Counted from the first letter of the stretch, positions 46,679-57,637 are shown. The stretch: 64,000 bases of DNA from Paenibacillus mellifer (GCF_023195895.1 NZ_JALPRK010000011.1:1-64000), one strand, 5' to 3'. Numbers and translations are program-made. The notes: generated by a model from the letters alone, not told the origin.

Positions 46679-47681
46679 TGAGCTCTGGTTTGTCCTTGTC
46701 GCAGTGTTGTTTATCGGCTTCTTCTTCCTGGAAGGTTTTGACTTCGGGGTGGGGATGAGTACCAAATTTTTGGCCAAAAATGATATGGAACGGCGCGTCC
46801 TGATCAATTCGATCGGACCGTTCTGGGACGCGAACGAGGTTTGGCTGTTGACGGCTGGCGGCGCGATGTTTGCCGCTTTCCCGAACTGGTACGCTACGTT
46901 GTTCAGCGGATATTACACCCCGCTTGTCGTCTTGCTGCTTGCTTTGATTGCGCGGGGCGTTGCGTTCGAGTTCCGTGGGAAAGTGGACAGCGGGAGATGG
47001 AAAGGCACTTGGGATTGGGCGGTCTTCATCGGCAGCCTGCTGCCTCCGTTCCTCCTCGGCGTTGTATTCTCCGGCTTGCTGAAAGGGTTGCCGATCGGCG
47101 AAGACATGGAAATGAAGGCCGGGTTGTTCGATATGGTTAACCTGTACACTTTGGTCGGCGGCATTACGGTTGTGATGCTTTGCCTCGTTCACGGATTGCT
47201 GTTCGCTTCCTTGCGGACGACCGGCAGCCTGCAGGAACGGGCTCGCAAGCTGGCTCACAAGCTGTTGATTCCACTTGCTGCATTGTTCGTCATCTTCGGC
47301 GTGATGACGTACTTCGAAACCGACGTGTTTGAAGTGCGAGGTGTGTTGATCAGCTTAGTAGCGGTCCTGGGCGTCGCGGCTTTCGTGCTGGCTGGCTGGT
47401 TCATCCGTAAACAAAGAGACGGCTGGGCGTTTGGGATGACGGGCGCGATGATCGTGTTGTCGATCGCTGCAGTATTTGTCGGCTTGTTCCCACGCGTCAT
47501 GGTCAGCTCGATCAGCGAGGCCTTCTCCTTAACGATCGATAACGCGGCCTCCGGGCACTACTCCCTGAAGGTCATGACCATCGTGGCGTTAAGCCTGCTA
47601 CCGTTCGTGCTGGGTTATCAAATTTGGAGTTATTTTGTCTTCCATAAACGCGTACACGAGAAGGAGCATTTGGAATATTAA
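46665..47681 (+). CDS. cydB: Cytochrome bd oxidase subunit II
   Basis: 338-residue membrane subunit, about eight helices, beginning MLSLNELWFVLVAVLFIGFFFLEGFDFGVGM, which is the family's usual start. It overlaps cydA by 14 bp; AAGGAGG lies 6 bases before the ATG at 46665. Confidence 0.94.
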   Translation: MLSLNELWFVLVAVLFIGFFFLEGFDFGVGMSTKFLAKNDMERRVLINSIGPFWDANEVWLLTAGGAMFAAFPNWYATLFSGYYTPLVVLLLALIARGVAFEFRGKVDSGRWKGTWDWAVFIGSLLPPFLLGVVFSGLLKGLPIGEDMEMKAGLFDMVNLYTLVGGITVVMLCLVHGLLFASLRTTGSLQERARKLAHKLLIPLAALFVIFGVMTYFETDVFEVRGVLISLVAVLGVAAFVLAGWFIRKQRDGWAFGMTGAMIVLSIAAVFVGLFPRVMVSSISEAFSLTIDNAASGHYSLKVMTIVALSLLPFVLGYQIWSYFVFHKRVHEKEHLEY

Positions 47682-49417
47682 TGGGCCGCGGAGTCATGAA
47701 AATCACAGGGATCAAGCCGGTCATGGCGATCATGGCCCTGCTGACCCTGGTTCAAAGCTTTGCTATCATCTGGCAGGCCAAATGGTTGGCGGAGATCGTC
47801 TCCGCCCTGTTTGCCGGAGCCAAGCTGCAGGAACAAGCCGGCGGGGCCGGTTTGTTCCTGCTTGCTTTTATCGTACGGCAGGTCTGTGGCATGCTGCAGC
47901 AGAAAACGGCGTACGCTTTTGCTGAGGAGACGGGGCGGGGCCTGCGGGAGCGGGTGCTAGAGAAGCTGTTCCAACTGGGGCCGCGCTTCGCCGGAACCGA
48001 AGGAACTGGGAATTTGGTGACCCTCGTCCTGGAGGGTGTAACAAAATATCGGAATTATCTGGAGTTGTTTATTCCGCGCATGCTGGCAACGGGTTTAACG
48101 CCGGTTCTGATTTTGGCCTACGTTTACAAGTTGGATTTGGCTTCCGGGATTATTCTGACGCTGACAATGCCGATCCTGATCGCCTTTATGATCCTTATCG
48201 GGCTTGCAGCGCGCAAGCAAACCGAGCGGCAGTTGAAATCGTATCGGATCTTATCCAATCATTTCGTTGATTCGCTGCGCGGGCTGGAAACGTTGAAATT
48301 CTTGGGGCGCAGCAAAGCGCATGTGACGTCAATTGAGCGGGTCAGCGACTCCTATCGGTCGGCAACGATGCGAACGCTGCGAGTAGCATTCTTGTCCTCG
48401 TTCGCCCTGGATTTCATTACGATGTTATCGGTCGCCTCGGTGGCGGTTAGCTTGGGGCTGCGTTTGGTTGATGGCGAGATGGTGCTGCTGCCGGCATTAA
48501 CCGTGCTGATTCTGGCGCCGGAATATTTCCTGCCGGTGCGGATGGTCGGCGCCGATTTCCATGCGACGCAGGACGGCAAAGCCGCCGGGGAAGCGATGAA
48601 TGAGATCATCGCCACGGCGGATGAGGAGGCGGCCAAAGCTGCGCCGGTTCCGGCGGGTACGGTCTGGACGTGGACACCGGAGAGCACGCTGAGCTTGCGC
48701 GGGATTGGGGTGGTCCATGAGGAGGAAGCCCGTCCGTCGTTGGCCGAGGTGAACTTGACGTTGGGCGGCATGGGCACCATCGGGATTATCGGCGAGAGCG
48801 GAGCCGGCAAATCTACGTTGATTGACGTGCTCGGCGGATTTCTGCGGCCGACCTTGGGCCGAGTGGCCTTAAACGGTACGGAGCTGGGGGATTTGACGGC
48901 GCAGGGCTGGCGGGAGCAAATGACCTATATCCCGCAGAACCCGTATATTTTCAGCGGATCGTTGGCGGACAACATCAGCTTTAATGCGCCGGAAGCGACA
49001 CGGTCCGAGGTGGAGCGCGCGGCGACGGCGGCCGGACTGGACGGGCTTGTGCGCAGCTTGCCGGGCGGCCTTGACGAGCTGATTGGCGGCGGCGGTCGGC
49101 CCTTGAGCGGCGGTCAGGAGCAACGCGTGGCGTTGGCCCGGGCTTTGCTCAGCCGGCGGCCGGTCATTCTGCTCGACGAACCTACGGCTCACCTGGATAT
49201 TGAGACGGAATATGAACTCAAGAATACGATGCTGCCCTTGTTTGAAGGGAAGCTGGTGATCCTCGCGACCCATCGGTTACACTGGATGCGCGAAATGGAC
49301 CGCATCGTGGTGATGGAGCAGGGCCGAGTGGCGGAAGCGGGGACGCATACCGAGCTGATGGCCAAGCGGGGAGCTTATTATCGGTTGGTATCGGCACAGC
49401 GGGAGGAGATTGTATGA
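47681..49417 (+). CDS. cydD: Thiol reductant ABC exporter subunit
   Basis: 578 residues: a six-helix membrane domain (1-320) fused to an ATPase domain. Walker A GESGAGKST (about 372-380), signature LSGGQEQRVALARALL, Walker B VILLDEPTAHLD and switch His in ILATHRLH. With CydC it exports glutathione/cysteine-type reductants needed to assemble cytochrome bd. The ATG overlaps the cydB stop (TAATG). Confidence 0.93.
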   Translation: MGRGVMKITGIKPVMAIMALLTLVQSFAIIWQAKWLAEIVSALFAGAKLQEQAGGAGLFLLAFIVRQVCGMLQQKTAYAFAEETGRGLRERVLEKLFQLGPRFAGTEGTGNLVTLVLEGVTKYRNYLELFIPRMLATGLTPVLILAYVYKLDLASGIILTLTMPILIAFMILIGLAARKQTERQLKSYRILSNHFVDSLRGLETLKFLGRSKAHVTSIERVSDSYRSATMRTLRVAFLSSFALDFITMLSVASVAVSLGLRLVDGEMVLLPALTVLILAPEYFLPVRMVGADFHATQDGKAAGEAMNEIIATADEEAAKAAPVPAGTVWTWTPESTLSLRGIGVVHEEEARPSLAEVNLTLGGMGTIGIIGESGAGKSTLIDVLGGFLRPTLGRVALNGTELGDLTAQGWREQMTYIPQNPYIFSGSLADNISFNAPEATRSEVERAATAAGLDGLVRSLPGGLDELIGGGGRPLSGGQEQRVALARALLSRRPVILLDEPTAHLDIETEYELKNTMLPLFEGKLVILATHRLHWMREMDRIVVMEQGRVAEAGTHTELMAKRGAYYRLVSAQREEIV

Positions 49418-51147
49418 AGCAGGAATCCTGGATTCGGCCCTATTTTCGATGGTATAGCGGAAGGTTTACGTTATATCTGATCCTGGGCGTGCTCACGCTG
49501 TTGTCTGCCGGGATGCTGATGTTTACTTCCGGGTTCCTGATCTCCAAGTCAGCGATGCAGCCCTATAATATCTTGCTCGTGTATGTACCGATTGTCGGCG
49601 TTCGCACATTCGGCATTAGTCGGGCGGTAATCCATTATGTCGAACGGCTGGTTGGCCATGATACCGTACTGCGAATCTTGGCGAAAATGCGCGTTCGTCT
49701 GTACCGCGTGCTGGAACCACAAGCCTTGTTTATCCGCTCCCGTTTCCGGACGGGGGATATTCTCGGCGCTCTTGCCGATGATATCGAACAGCTGCAGAAC
49801 GTATATATTCGCACCGTGTTTCCGAGCGTCGTAGCGCTGATTTTATATGCCGCGACCGTGGTGGCCATGGGCTTGTTTGACGTCACGTTTGCGTTGTTGT
49901 TGGCAGCGTACATTTTCGTCCTCGTCGTGGTGCTGCCTTACCTCTCGCTGTGGTTCACACGGCGGACGAACGAGGAGGTTAAACGCGAGCGGAACGGGTT
50001 GTATCAGAAGTTGACCGATGCCGTCATGGGGATCGGCGATTGGGTGATCAGTGGGCGGACGGCGGAATTCCTGAAGTCCTATGCGCAAGATGAGGCTGCG
50101 GTGGCCCGTAAGGACCGCAAGCTGCGGGCGTGGGCTCGCTGGCGCAGCTTCATCGGCCATTTCGTCGTCGGCCTTGTCGTGGTTTCGATGGTTTATTGGG
50201 CCGGCGGCGAAGCGGCGGCCGGACGGATCGACGCGACGCTGATTGCGGCGTTCGTCTTGATCGTGTTCCCGCTGTCGGACGCGTTTCTGCCCGTGTCCGA
50301 AGCGGTGGAGCGCACGCCGCAATATCGCGTGTCGCTGGACCGGCTCGCCCGGATCTCGGGGGGCGGCGCTGAGGCGGTAGAGGCTGCGGCGGGCGAAGTA
50401 GCGCCTCGCACCGCTGCCGCTGATGTGCGGCTGCGAGACGTCCGCTTCGCCTACGCCGCGGAAGACGCCGACTCGGTTGACGGCTTCTCGCTGGATTTCC
50501 CGCAGGGCAAGCGGGTGATGGTGATTGGCCGCAGCGGCGCCGGCAAATCGACGCTGCTGAAGCTGATCCAGGGCGCGCTTGCCCCGAGCCACGGGACGGT
50601 GCAGATCAACGGCATCCCAGCCGCCGCTTACGGCGACCGGATGCCGGAGGTGATCTCCGTCCTGAATCAAAGCCCCCATCTGTTCGACACGACGGTGTCG
50701 AACAACATCCGGCTCGGCCGTCCGGAGGCGACGGACGAGGAGATCGGCCGGGCCGCGCAGGCGGCGCAGCTCGGTCCGCTGGTTGCGGCGCTGCCGCAGG
50801 GGATGAACACGCCGATGCGTGAAACAGGTCGGCGATTCTCCGGCGGCGAACGGCAGCGCGTGGCCCTGGCGCGGATCCTCCTGCAGGATACGCCGGTGCT
50901 CATCCTCGATGAGCCCACCGTCGGCCTCGATCCGCGCACCGAACGCGAGCTGCTAGCGACGATCTTCCGCACGACTCAAGGCAAGTCGCTGATCTGGGTG
51001 ACGCATCACCTTGTCGGCGCCGAACGGATGGACGAGATCGTGTTCATGGAGCACGGGCGCGTCGTGATGCGCGGCAGCCATGCAGAGCTGCTGGCTCGCG
51101 AGCCGCGGTACCGCAATCTGTACCGGCTGGATTGTCCGGAGGAGTAA
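49414..51147 (+). CDS. cydC: Thiol reductant ABC exporter subunit
   Basis: 577 residues, membrane plus ATPase half-transporter that pairs with CydD. Walker A GRSGAGKST (about 370-378), signature FSGGERQRVALARILL, Walker B LILDEPTVGLD. It overlaps cydD by 4 bp (ATGA). The region from about 50130 to 51000 is visibly richer in GC than the start of the gene. Last gene of the operon, followed by a terminator. Confidence 0.93.
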   Translation: MKQESWIRPYFRWYSGRFTLYLILGVLTLLSAGMLMFTSGFLISKSAMQPYNILLVYVPIVGVRTFGISRAVIHYVERLVGHDTVLRILAKMRVRLYRVLEPQALFIRSRFRTGDILGALADDIEQLQNVYIRTVFPSVVALILYAATVVAMGLFDVTFALLLAAYIFVLVVVLPYLSLWFTRRTNEEVKRERNGLYQKLTDAVMGIGDWVISGRTAEFLKSYAQDEAAVARKDRKLRAWARWRSFIGHFVVGLVVVSMVYWAGGEAAAGRIDATLIAAFVLIVFPLSDAFLPVSEAVERTPQYRVSLDRLARISGGGAEAVEAAAGEVAPRTAAADVRLRDVRFAYAAEDADSVDGFSLDFPQGKRVMVIGRSGAGKSTLLKLIQGALAPSHGTVQINGIPAAAYGDRMPEVISVLNQSPHLFDTTVSNNIRLGRPEATDEEIGRAAQAAQLGPLVAALPQGMNTPMRETGRRFSGGERQRVALARILLQDTPVLILDEPTVGLDPRTERELLATIFRTTQGKSLIWVTHHLVGAERMDEIVFMEHGRVVMRGSHAELLAREPRYRNLYRLDCPEE

Positions 51148-51167
51148 GACACATAATGAGAGTAGGC

Positions 51168-51205
51168 GGCGAGGCTAGGGAAACCGGCATCGCCGCTTTT
51201 TTTAT
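51168..51205 (+). terminator. Rho-independent terminator of cydABCD
   Basis: GCGGCGA (51168-51174) and TCGCCGC (51192-51198), then seven T's. Confidence 0.85.
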
Positions 51206-51351
51206 GCAGGGTTTTCCTTACCAATATGCCTTTTGCGCTTCCGTTTTCGGAGGGGAGTCGGGTATAATGGTTTTTAATATATTTCACAGGGTGTAAGCTA
51301 TATACGTACTCGAACAGGTTGGAACCAAAATGCGGCGAACGGGGTGAGGGG

Positions 51352-52251
51352 ATGGAGCTCAGGCAAATCCAATACTTTATGGAGGCGGCCAAGCTGGAGC
51401 ATGTGACGGAAGCGTCGTATGCCTTGCATGTGTCGCAGTCGGCGGTCAGCCGGCAAATCTTTAAGCTGGAAGCAGAGTTGGGCGTCGATCTGTTTGTCCA
51501 TGAAGGCCGCAAGGTGAAGTTGACGCCAATTGGCCGGCAGTTCCTGCAGCATATGGAACAGATGATGAAAGTAATCGAGCAGGCGCAGCAGGAGATCAAC
51601 GAATATCTTGATCCGGAGCGCGGGACGGTGCGGATTGGGTTCCCGAGCAGCCTGGCTGCGAACCTGGTGCCTACGGTTGTGTCGGCATTCCGGCGCCGGT
51701 ATCCGGAGGTGCATTTCCAACTGCAGCATGGATCTTATCGAGAGCTGCTGGATTGGGTCGGCGGCGGCGTGATGAACTTGGCCATGATCGGTCCGGTGCC
51801 TCAAGGGGAAGCACAGGTAACGGGCGAGGCATTATTCCGCGAGAATTTCAAAGTGCTGTTGCCCGCTGGGCATCGGTTGGCCGACCGCGACTCGGTAGGG
51901 CTGGATGACCTGCGGGAGGACGTGTTCGTCTTATTTCCCAAGGGATTTATCTTGCGAGAAATCGTAGTCGACGCCTGTGACAAAATGGGATTTCAACCGA
52001 AGGTTTCGTTTGAAGGGGACGATTTGGACGCGATCAAAGGGCTGGTGGCCGCCGGACTCGGTTTAACCTTGCTTCCCGAAATTGCCCTAGGCGAGCATAT
52101 TCCTTCCACGATCGTGTCGCTGCCGATGATGGAGCCGCAGGTGACCCGGGATGTCGGCGTGATCATTCCAGCCAATCGGGAGCTTGCGCCGACCGAAAAG
52201 CTATTTTGCGATTTTTTGAAGGAGACGTTACCGTCCTCTTACGGAGCTTAG
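51352..52251 (+). CDS. gltC: LysR-family regulator, GltC-like
   Basis: 299 residues. The N-terminal winged helix (MELRQIQYFMEAAKLEHVTE, then SQSAVSRQIFKLEAELG) and the co-inducer domain resemble B. subtilis GltC along the whole length, including EYLDPERGTVRIGFP, FVLFPKGFILRE and EGDDLDAIKGLVAAGLGLTLLPE. GltC activates glutamate synthase and is inhibited by glutamate dehydrogenase. No gltAB is in this window, but gdhA lies 2 kb downstream. Start at 51352 after GGGGTGAGGGG. Confidence 0.82.
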   Translation: MELRQIQYFMEAAKLEHVTEASYALHVSQSAVSRQIFKLEAELGVDLFVHEGRKVKLTPIGRQFLQHMEQMMKVIEQAQQEINEYLDPERGTVRIGFPSSLAANLVPTVVSAFRRRYPEVHFQLQHGSYRELLDWVGGGVMNLAMIGPVPQGEAQVTGEALFRENFKVLLPAGHRLADRDSVGLDDLREDVFVLFPKGFILREIVVDACDKMGFQPKVSFEGDDLDAIKGLVAAGLGLTLLPEIALGEHIPSTIVSLPMMEPQVTRDVGVIIPANRELAPTEKLFCDFLKETLPSSYGA

Positions 52252-52356
52252 AATTCATCGAAAATTGATATCGATAAGGGCCGTGAATTTTGTCACTTAT
52301 ACGGTCCTTTTTTGTTGAAAATATGTTACAATTTATTCGGATTGTTCAAGGTTAAG

Positions 52357-52374
52357 ATGTGCAAATTTTCACTA
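52357..52374. promoter_or_regulatory. Rex-like site before yjlC-ndh
   Basis: ATGTGCAAATTTTCACTA fits TTGTGA-N6-TCACAA at 9 of 12 fixed positions. In B. subtilis Rex represses yjlC-ndh. It is weaker than the cydA site, so confidence is moderate. Confidence 0.5.
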
Positions 52375-52469
52375 ACTTGAAGCGGTTAGAGGCATCCAAA
52401 GGAGGAACACTATGCATGAACTGTAGTTCGGCAGGGTCGTCCTCAGATTATCGCAAAGGAGAATCGGAT

Positions 52470-52910
52470 ATGTCAGAAACAGTTACTGAAACGAAAGCGG
52501 AGCAATCCGCAGCCCCAAACGCAAGCGGGCAGCAGGAGCTCCTGGAGCAGCTCTTGAAACCGGAGGTACAGCAATCGCTGACGGCTCTGGTCGAGCAGCT
52601 TCCTAAATTGAACGAACTCGTAGGAGTGTTGACGAAATCGTATGATTTTGCTAAATCCGTAGCTTCGGATGAAGTCCTGAAGAGCGACACCGTCGGCGCC
52701 ATTTCGGAAATTGCCGGACCGGTCGTGGGTAAAGCGAAGCATCTGGCGGCTAACGTGATGGAAGCGAAGGACCGCGCCGAGGACAGCCAAGAGGTGATCG
52801 GTGTATTTGGGTTGATGAAAATGCTGAAAGATCCGCAAACCCAAAAGCTGCTTCGTTTCGTGAATGCTTATCTTCAAGTCTCCGGTGAACGGGACCGCCA
52901 TCAAAACTAA
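52470..52910 (+). CDS. yjlC: DUF1641 protein, YjlC-like
   Basis: 146 residues, soluble, mostly helical, no catalytic motif seen. The DUF1641 core is LTALVEQLPKLNELVGVLTKSYDFAKSVASDEVLKSD (about 36-72). It lies 15 bp before ndh, the same pair as B. subtilis yjlC-ndh. Two ribosome binding sites exist: AAAGGAG before 52470 (chosen; right family length) and AAGGAGG before ATGs at 52412 and 52416. The 52416 start would add 18 residues; the 52412 ATG opens a 4-codon reading frame, MHEL-stop. Confidence 0.85.
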   Translation: MSETVTETKAEQSAAPNASGQQELLEQLLKPEVQQSLTALVEQLPKLNELVGVLTKSYDFAKSVASDEVLKSDTVGAISEIAGPVVGKAKHLAANVMEAKDRAEDSQEVIGVFGLMKMLKDPQTQKLLRFVNAYLQVSGERDRHQN

Positions 52911-52925
52911 CGGAGGAATACGATT

Positions 52926-54104
52926 ATGTCAAAACATATTGTAATTTTGGGCGCCGGCTACGGCGGTGTACTCAGCGCATTGTCGGCCCGTAAGTTCATG
53001 GATCAGTCGCAGGCGCGGATCACGGTGATTAACCAATATCCGACGCATCAGATCATTACCGAGCTGCATCGCCTTGCGGCGGGCAGCATTTCCGAGCGTG
53101 CCGTATCCTTGCCGCTGGAGAAGCTGTTCAAGGGGAAAGATATTGATTTACGGATCGCCAAGGTAGAGAATTTTTCGGTGGATAAGAAAGAAGTGAAGCT
53201 CTCCGACGGCACCGTCTTGACCTACGACGCCCTTGTCGTTGGTTTGGGAAGCATTACCGCTTATTTCGGGATCCCGGGCTTGGAGAAGTACAGTATGGTA
53301 TTGAAGTCGGCGGACGACGCCAAGCGGATTCACGAGCATATCGAATCGCGTATTCGTGAATATGCGGCTACCGGCAACGAAGCGGACGCATCCATCGTGA
53401 TCGGCGGCGGCGGATTGACCGGAGTCGAGCTCGTTGGGGAGATCGCCGACAAACTGCCGGAGATGACGAAGAAATACGGCGTTCTCCAAAGCGACATCAA
53501 GCTGATACTCGTGGAAGCCGGACCGAAGATCCTGCCGGTCCTGCCGGACGTGCTGATCGAACGTGCAACAGCCAGCCTGGAGAAACGTGGCGTGAAGTTC
53601 TTGACCGGATTGCCGGTAACCAATGTGGAGGGCAACGCGATCGATTTGAAAGACGGGCAAAAAATCGTAGCGAACACCTTCGTTTGGACGGGTGGCGTGC
53701 AAGGGAATCCGCTCGTTGGCGAATCGGGACTGGAAGTGAACCGCGGCCGCGCTTCGGTCAATGACTTCCTGCAGTCCGTCTCGCATCAGGACGTGTTCGT
53801 TGCCGGCGACAGCGCCGTTTACATGGGCGCGGATGGCCGCCCTTACCCGCCAACGGCGCAAATCGCTTGGCAAATGGGCGAGCTGATTGGCTATAACTTG
53901 TTTGCGTACCTGTACGGCAAACAAATGAACGCATTCAGCCCGGTCAACTCCGGTACACTGGCCTCTTTGGGACGCAAAGACGCCGTAGCAACGATCGGTG
54001 CGAGCAATACCCAACTGCGCGGATTGCCAGCTACGATGATGAAGGAAGCGAGTAACATTCGGTACTTGTCCCATATCAAAGCGCTGGACGCTTTGGCTTA
54101 CTAA
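52926..54104 (+). CDS. ndh: Type II NADH dehydrogenase
   Basis: Peripheral membrane flavoprotein that passes electrons from NADH to menaquinone without pumping protons. 392 residues, exactly the length of B. subtilis YjlD/Ndh and very similar to it. FAD-binding GAGYGG at 9-14, NAD-binding GGGGLTGVELVGE around 161-173, and second FAD motif DVFVAGDSAVY near 290-300. Co-operon with yjlC, terminated by a perfect hairpin. Confidence 0.95.
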   Translation: MSKHIVILGAGYGGVLSALSARKFMDQSQARITVINQYPTHQIITELHRLAAGSISERAVSLPLEKLFKGKDIDLRIAKVENFSVDKKEVKLSDGTVLTYDALVVGLGSITAYFGIPGLEKYSMVLKSADDAKRIHEHIESRIREYAATGNEADASIVIGGGGLTGVELVGEIADKLPEMTKKYGVLQSDIKLILVEAGPKILPVLPDVLIERATASLEKRGVKFLTGLPVTNVEGNAIDLKDGQKIVANTFVWTGGVQGNPLVGESGLEVNRGRASVNDFLQSVSHQDVFVAGDSAVYMGADGRPYPPTAQIAWQMGELIGYNLFAYLYGKQMNAFSPVNSGTLASLGRKDAVATIGASNTQLRGLPATMMKEASNIRYLSHIKALDALAY

Positions 54105-54121
54105 TCTCAATCTAGTAAACA

Positions 54122-54161
54122 AAAGAGTCGCCTGGAGAACGAATCCTCCAGGCGACTCTTT
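54122..54161. terminator. Bidirectional terminator between ndh and gdhA
   Basis: AAAGAGTCGCCTGGAG (54122-54137) and its perfect complement (54146-54161), 8-base loop. Confidence 0.92.
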
Positions 54162-54177
54162 ATGTTTAATGGATTCC

Positions 54178-55596
<1,419 letters not shown>

Positions 55597-55767
55597 TCAC
55601 CTTTTCACGATATCTATGACCTTTATTGTAATATTGATGTAAGCTATGAACAAAGCTAATTTGAGATCAACTTGATGATCGCATGAGATGAACTGGAGCG
55701 GATGGGCGGCCTCGTGGCCCTGAATTTCAGGAGTATTATGCCCGGCAGAACGGGGGTTCAGACGAGA

Positions 55768-55811
55768 AAACGACCGGTTCCGCAGGGGAGATGATGCGGC
55801 ACTGGTCGTTT
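55768..55811 (-). terminator. Terminator of nitroreductase gene
   Basis: AAACGACCGGT (55768-55778) pairs with ACTGGTCGTTT (55801-55811) with an inner CCGC/GCGG stem; read on minus it is followed by T-rich TTTTCTC. Confidence 0.78.
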
Positions 55812-55825
55812 ATGGGTAACCATAT

Positions 55826-56479
55826 TTATTTCTGGAAAGAGTTCCAATTCACCACTTGATCCACCGAAAGACGTGGCGTTGGGTGTGCTGCTTTTGCAGC
55901 TTTACCGATTGCAATGAGCAGGATGGGTTTCAAGGTTTCAGGGACCTCGAAAGCCTCAACAAATTTCTCAGCATGATATCCGCCCATCGGAACCGTGTCA
56001 TAGCCTTTGGCTTTGGCGATCAGCATCAGCTGCATCGACACCAACCCGGCATCCAGCAAGTTGACTTGGTGAAGCCGTTCCGGCCCCATGCCGCCATAAC
56101 CCTTGTGCAGACGCTCAACAAAATTGGTTTTGATCTCCTCCGTCATCGCACCAAGTCGAACGGCTTCAGCATAGATTTCTTCAGCCCGTTCGTAAGAGTG
56201 GAGGTCTCCTAATACAGCGATCACGGCCGCGGAATCAACAACCTGTTGTTGATTGTTGGCGATGGGGAGCAGCTTTTGCTTCAGCTCAGGTTCATCGATG
56301 ATCAGAAAACGCCATGGTTGCAAATTGGACGAGGACGGAGCGGACAAGGAGAGCTCCACGATCTCTTTCAGCTCTTCACGGGGAATCTTGACGGTCGGGT
56401 CATAGACGCGAACGGAATGTCTTTCCTGCAGTACGGCATAAAAATCATCTAATTTAACTTGATTGAGTGTGCTCATCAT
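55826..56479 (-). CDS. Nitroreductase-family FMN oxidoreductase
   Basis: 217 residues, of the YdgI/MhqN-like class. FMN-binding RHSVRVYDP (about 20-28), SAPSSSNLQPWRFLII (about 46-61), and GYDTVPMGGYHAEKF near 159-173. It uses NAD(P)H to reduce quinones or nitro compounds. GGTGGAG precedes the ATG. An inverted repeat with AACTGTT/AACAGTT arms lies in its promoter region, which it shares with a divergent gene. Confidence 0.9.
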   Translation of the reverse strand: MMSTLNQVKLDDFYAVLQERHSVRVYDPTVKIPREELKEIVELSLSAPSSSNLQPWRFLIIDEPELKQKLLPIANNQQQVVDSAAVIAVLGDLHSYERAEEIYAEAVRLGAMTEEIKTNFVERLHKGYGGMGPERLHQVNLLDAGLVSMQLMLIAKAKGYDTVPMGGYHAEKFVEAFEVPETLKPILLIAIGKAAKAAHPTPRLSVDQVVNWNSFQK

Positions 56480-56530
56480 TATACTCCACCTTTTCTAGAT
56501 TTAACTCTTCTCGTGATCAGTATAAAACTT

Positions 56531-56555
56531 AACTGTTACATTTTCAAGAACAGTT
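56531..56555. promoter_or_regulatory. Inverted repeat in the nitroreductase / Gfo-Idh divergent promoter
   Basis: AACTGTT (56531-56537) and AACAGTT (56549-56555) are perfect 7-bp arms 18 bp apart. Operator-like; many nitroreductase genes answer to MarR- or HxlR-type repressors, but no such gene is adjacent. Confidence 0.5.
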
Positions 56556-56659
56556 CAATGAGGGCTTGATCGTTTGAAGCTTGTGGTTCCTTAGGATAAC
56601 CATTATCTTAAAGAGGTAGTGGATCGACTTCGTATTTTTGAATCCAAGGAGGTTTTTAC

Positions 56660-57637
56660 ATGACATTGCAGATCGGAATCGTTGGTACAGGATGGTTCAG
56701 CAAGGTGCATGGTGACATCTTGGCAGGTATGGACGGCATTCGAGTAACGGGCGTTACCGGCACGACGGCCGCCAAAGCTCAGGCCTTAGCCGACCGTTAT
56801 CCGGGAGCGATCGGGTTTGGCAGCTTAACGGATATGCTGGACTCGCAGAAGCTGGATGCCGTTTATCTCTGTATCCCTCCGATGGCGCATGGGGACATCG
56901 AAGCCGAGTTGATCGAACGAGGAATTCCCTTCTTCGTGGAAAAGCCGCTTGCCGCGGATCTGGATACGCCGCAAGGGATTCTCGCGCGTTTGGAACAGAA
57001 GCCGCTGGTCCATGCGGTAGGCTATCATTTTCGTTATAAAGAATCGATTCGAAGACTAAAGGAGTCACTGGAAGGCCGGACGATTGGTATGGCGCTGGGG
57101 GCATGGATGGGTGATATGCCGCAGGTAGCCTGGTGGCGAAGCCAAGAGGGTTCAGGCGGGCAGTTCGTAGAGCAGACGACCCATATCGTGGACCTGCTTC
57201 GCTATACGGCAGGAGAGGTCACGGAGGTTTATGCCGCCTACGGAAATCGCGTAGTACAGGAACACTTTGATAACGTGACCGTGCCGGACGTCGGTACCGT
57301 CACCATGAAACTCCAAAGCGGAGCGGTCGCCACGATCTCCAATACGTGCATCTTGCCGGGTGGTGTATCCGAAGTAGGTCTGCATTTATATACGGATTCA
57401 GGCATTCTGGCCTGGAGTCCGGAGCGGCTAGAAATCCATGTGCCGGGCACCAAGACGGCCTACACCGGACAGGATAATCCCTACGTGGCTGAAACCGAGG
57501 CGTTTATCCATGCCCTGCGTACCGGCGACACCTCGCGGATATTGTCTGATTATGCCGATGCCGTGAAAACGCAACGGATTACCTGTGCCGCTTTAGAGTC
57601 GGCTCGGACGGGGAATCCGGTATCGATGGGCGAGTAA
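56660..57637 (+). CDS. Gfo/Idh/MocA-family oxidoreductase
   Basis: 325 residues. Rossmann motif GIVGTGWFSKVHGD (6-19), FVEKPLAADL with the catalytic lysine around 95, and GYHFRYKESIRRL. The mid-domain GSGGQFVEQTTHIVDLLRY carries the family's substrate-side His/Asp. AAGGAGG before the ATG. Monocistronic with a strong terminator. The substrate is unknown. Confidence 0.9.
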   Translation: MTLQIGIVGTGWFSKVHGDILAGMDGIRVTGVTGTTAAKAQALADRYPGAIGFGSLTDMLDSQKLDAVYLCIPPMAHGDIEAELIERGIPFFVEKPLAADLDTPQGILARLEQKPLVHAVGYHFRYKESIRRLKESLEGRTIGMALGAWMGDMPQVAWWRSQEGSGGQFVEQTTHIVDLLRYTAGEVTEVYAAYGNRVVQEHFDNVTVPDVGTVTMKLQSGAVATISNTCILPGGVSEVGLHLYTDSGILAWSPERLEIHVPGTKTAYTGQDNPYVAETEAFIHALRTGDTSRILSDYADAVKTQRITCAALESARTGNPVSMGE

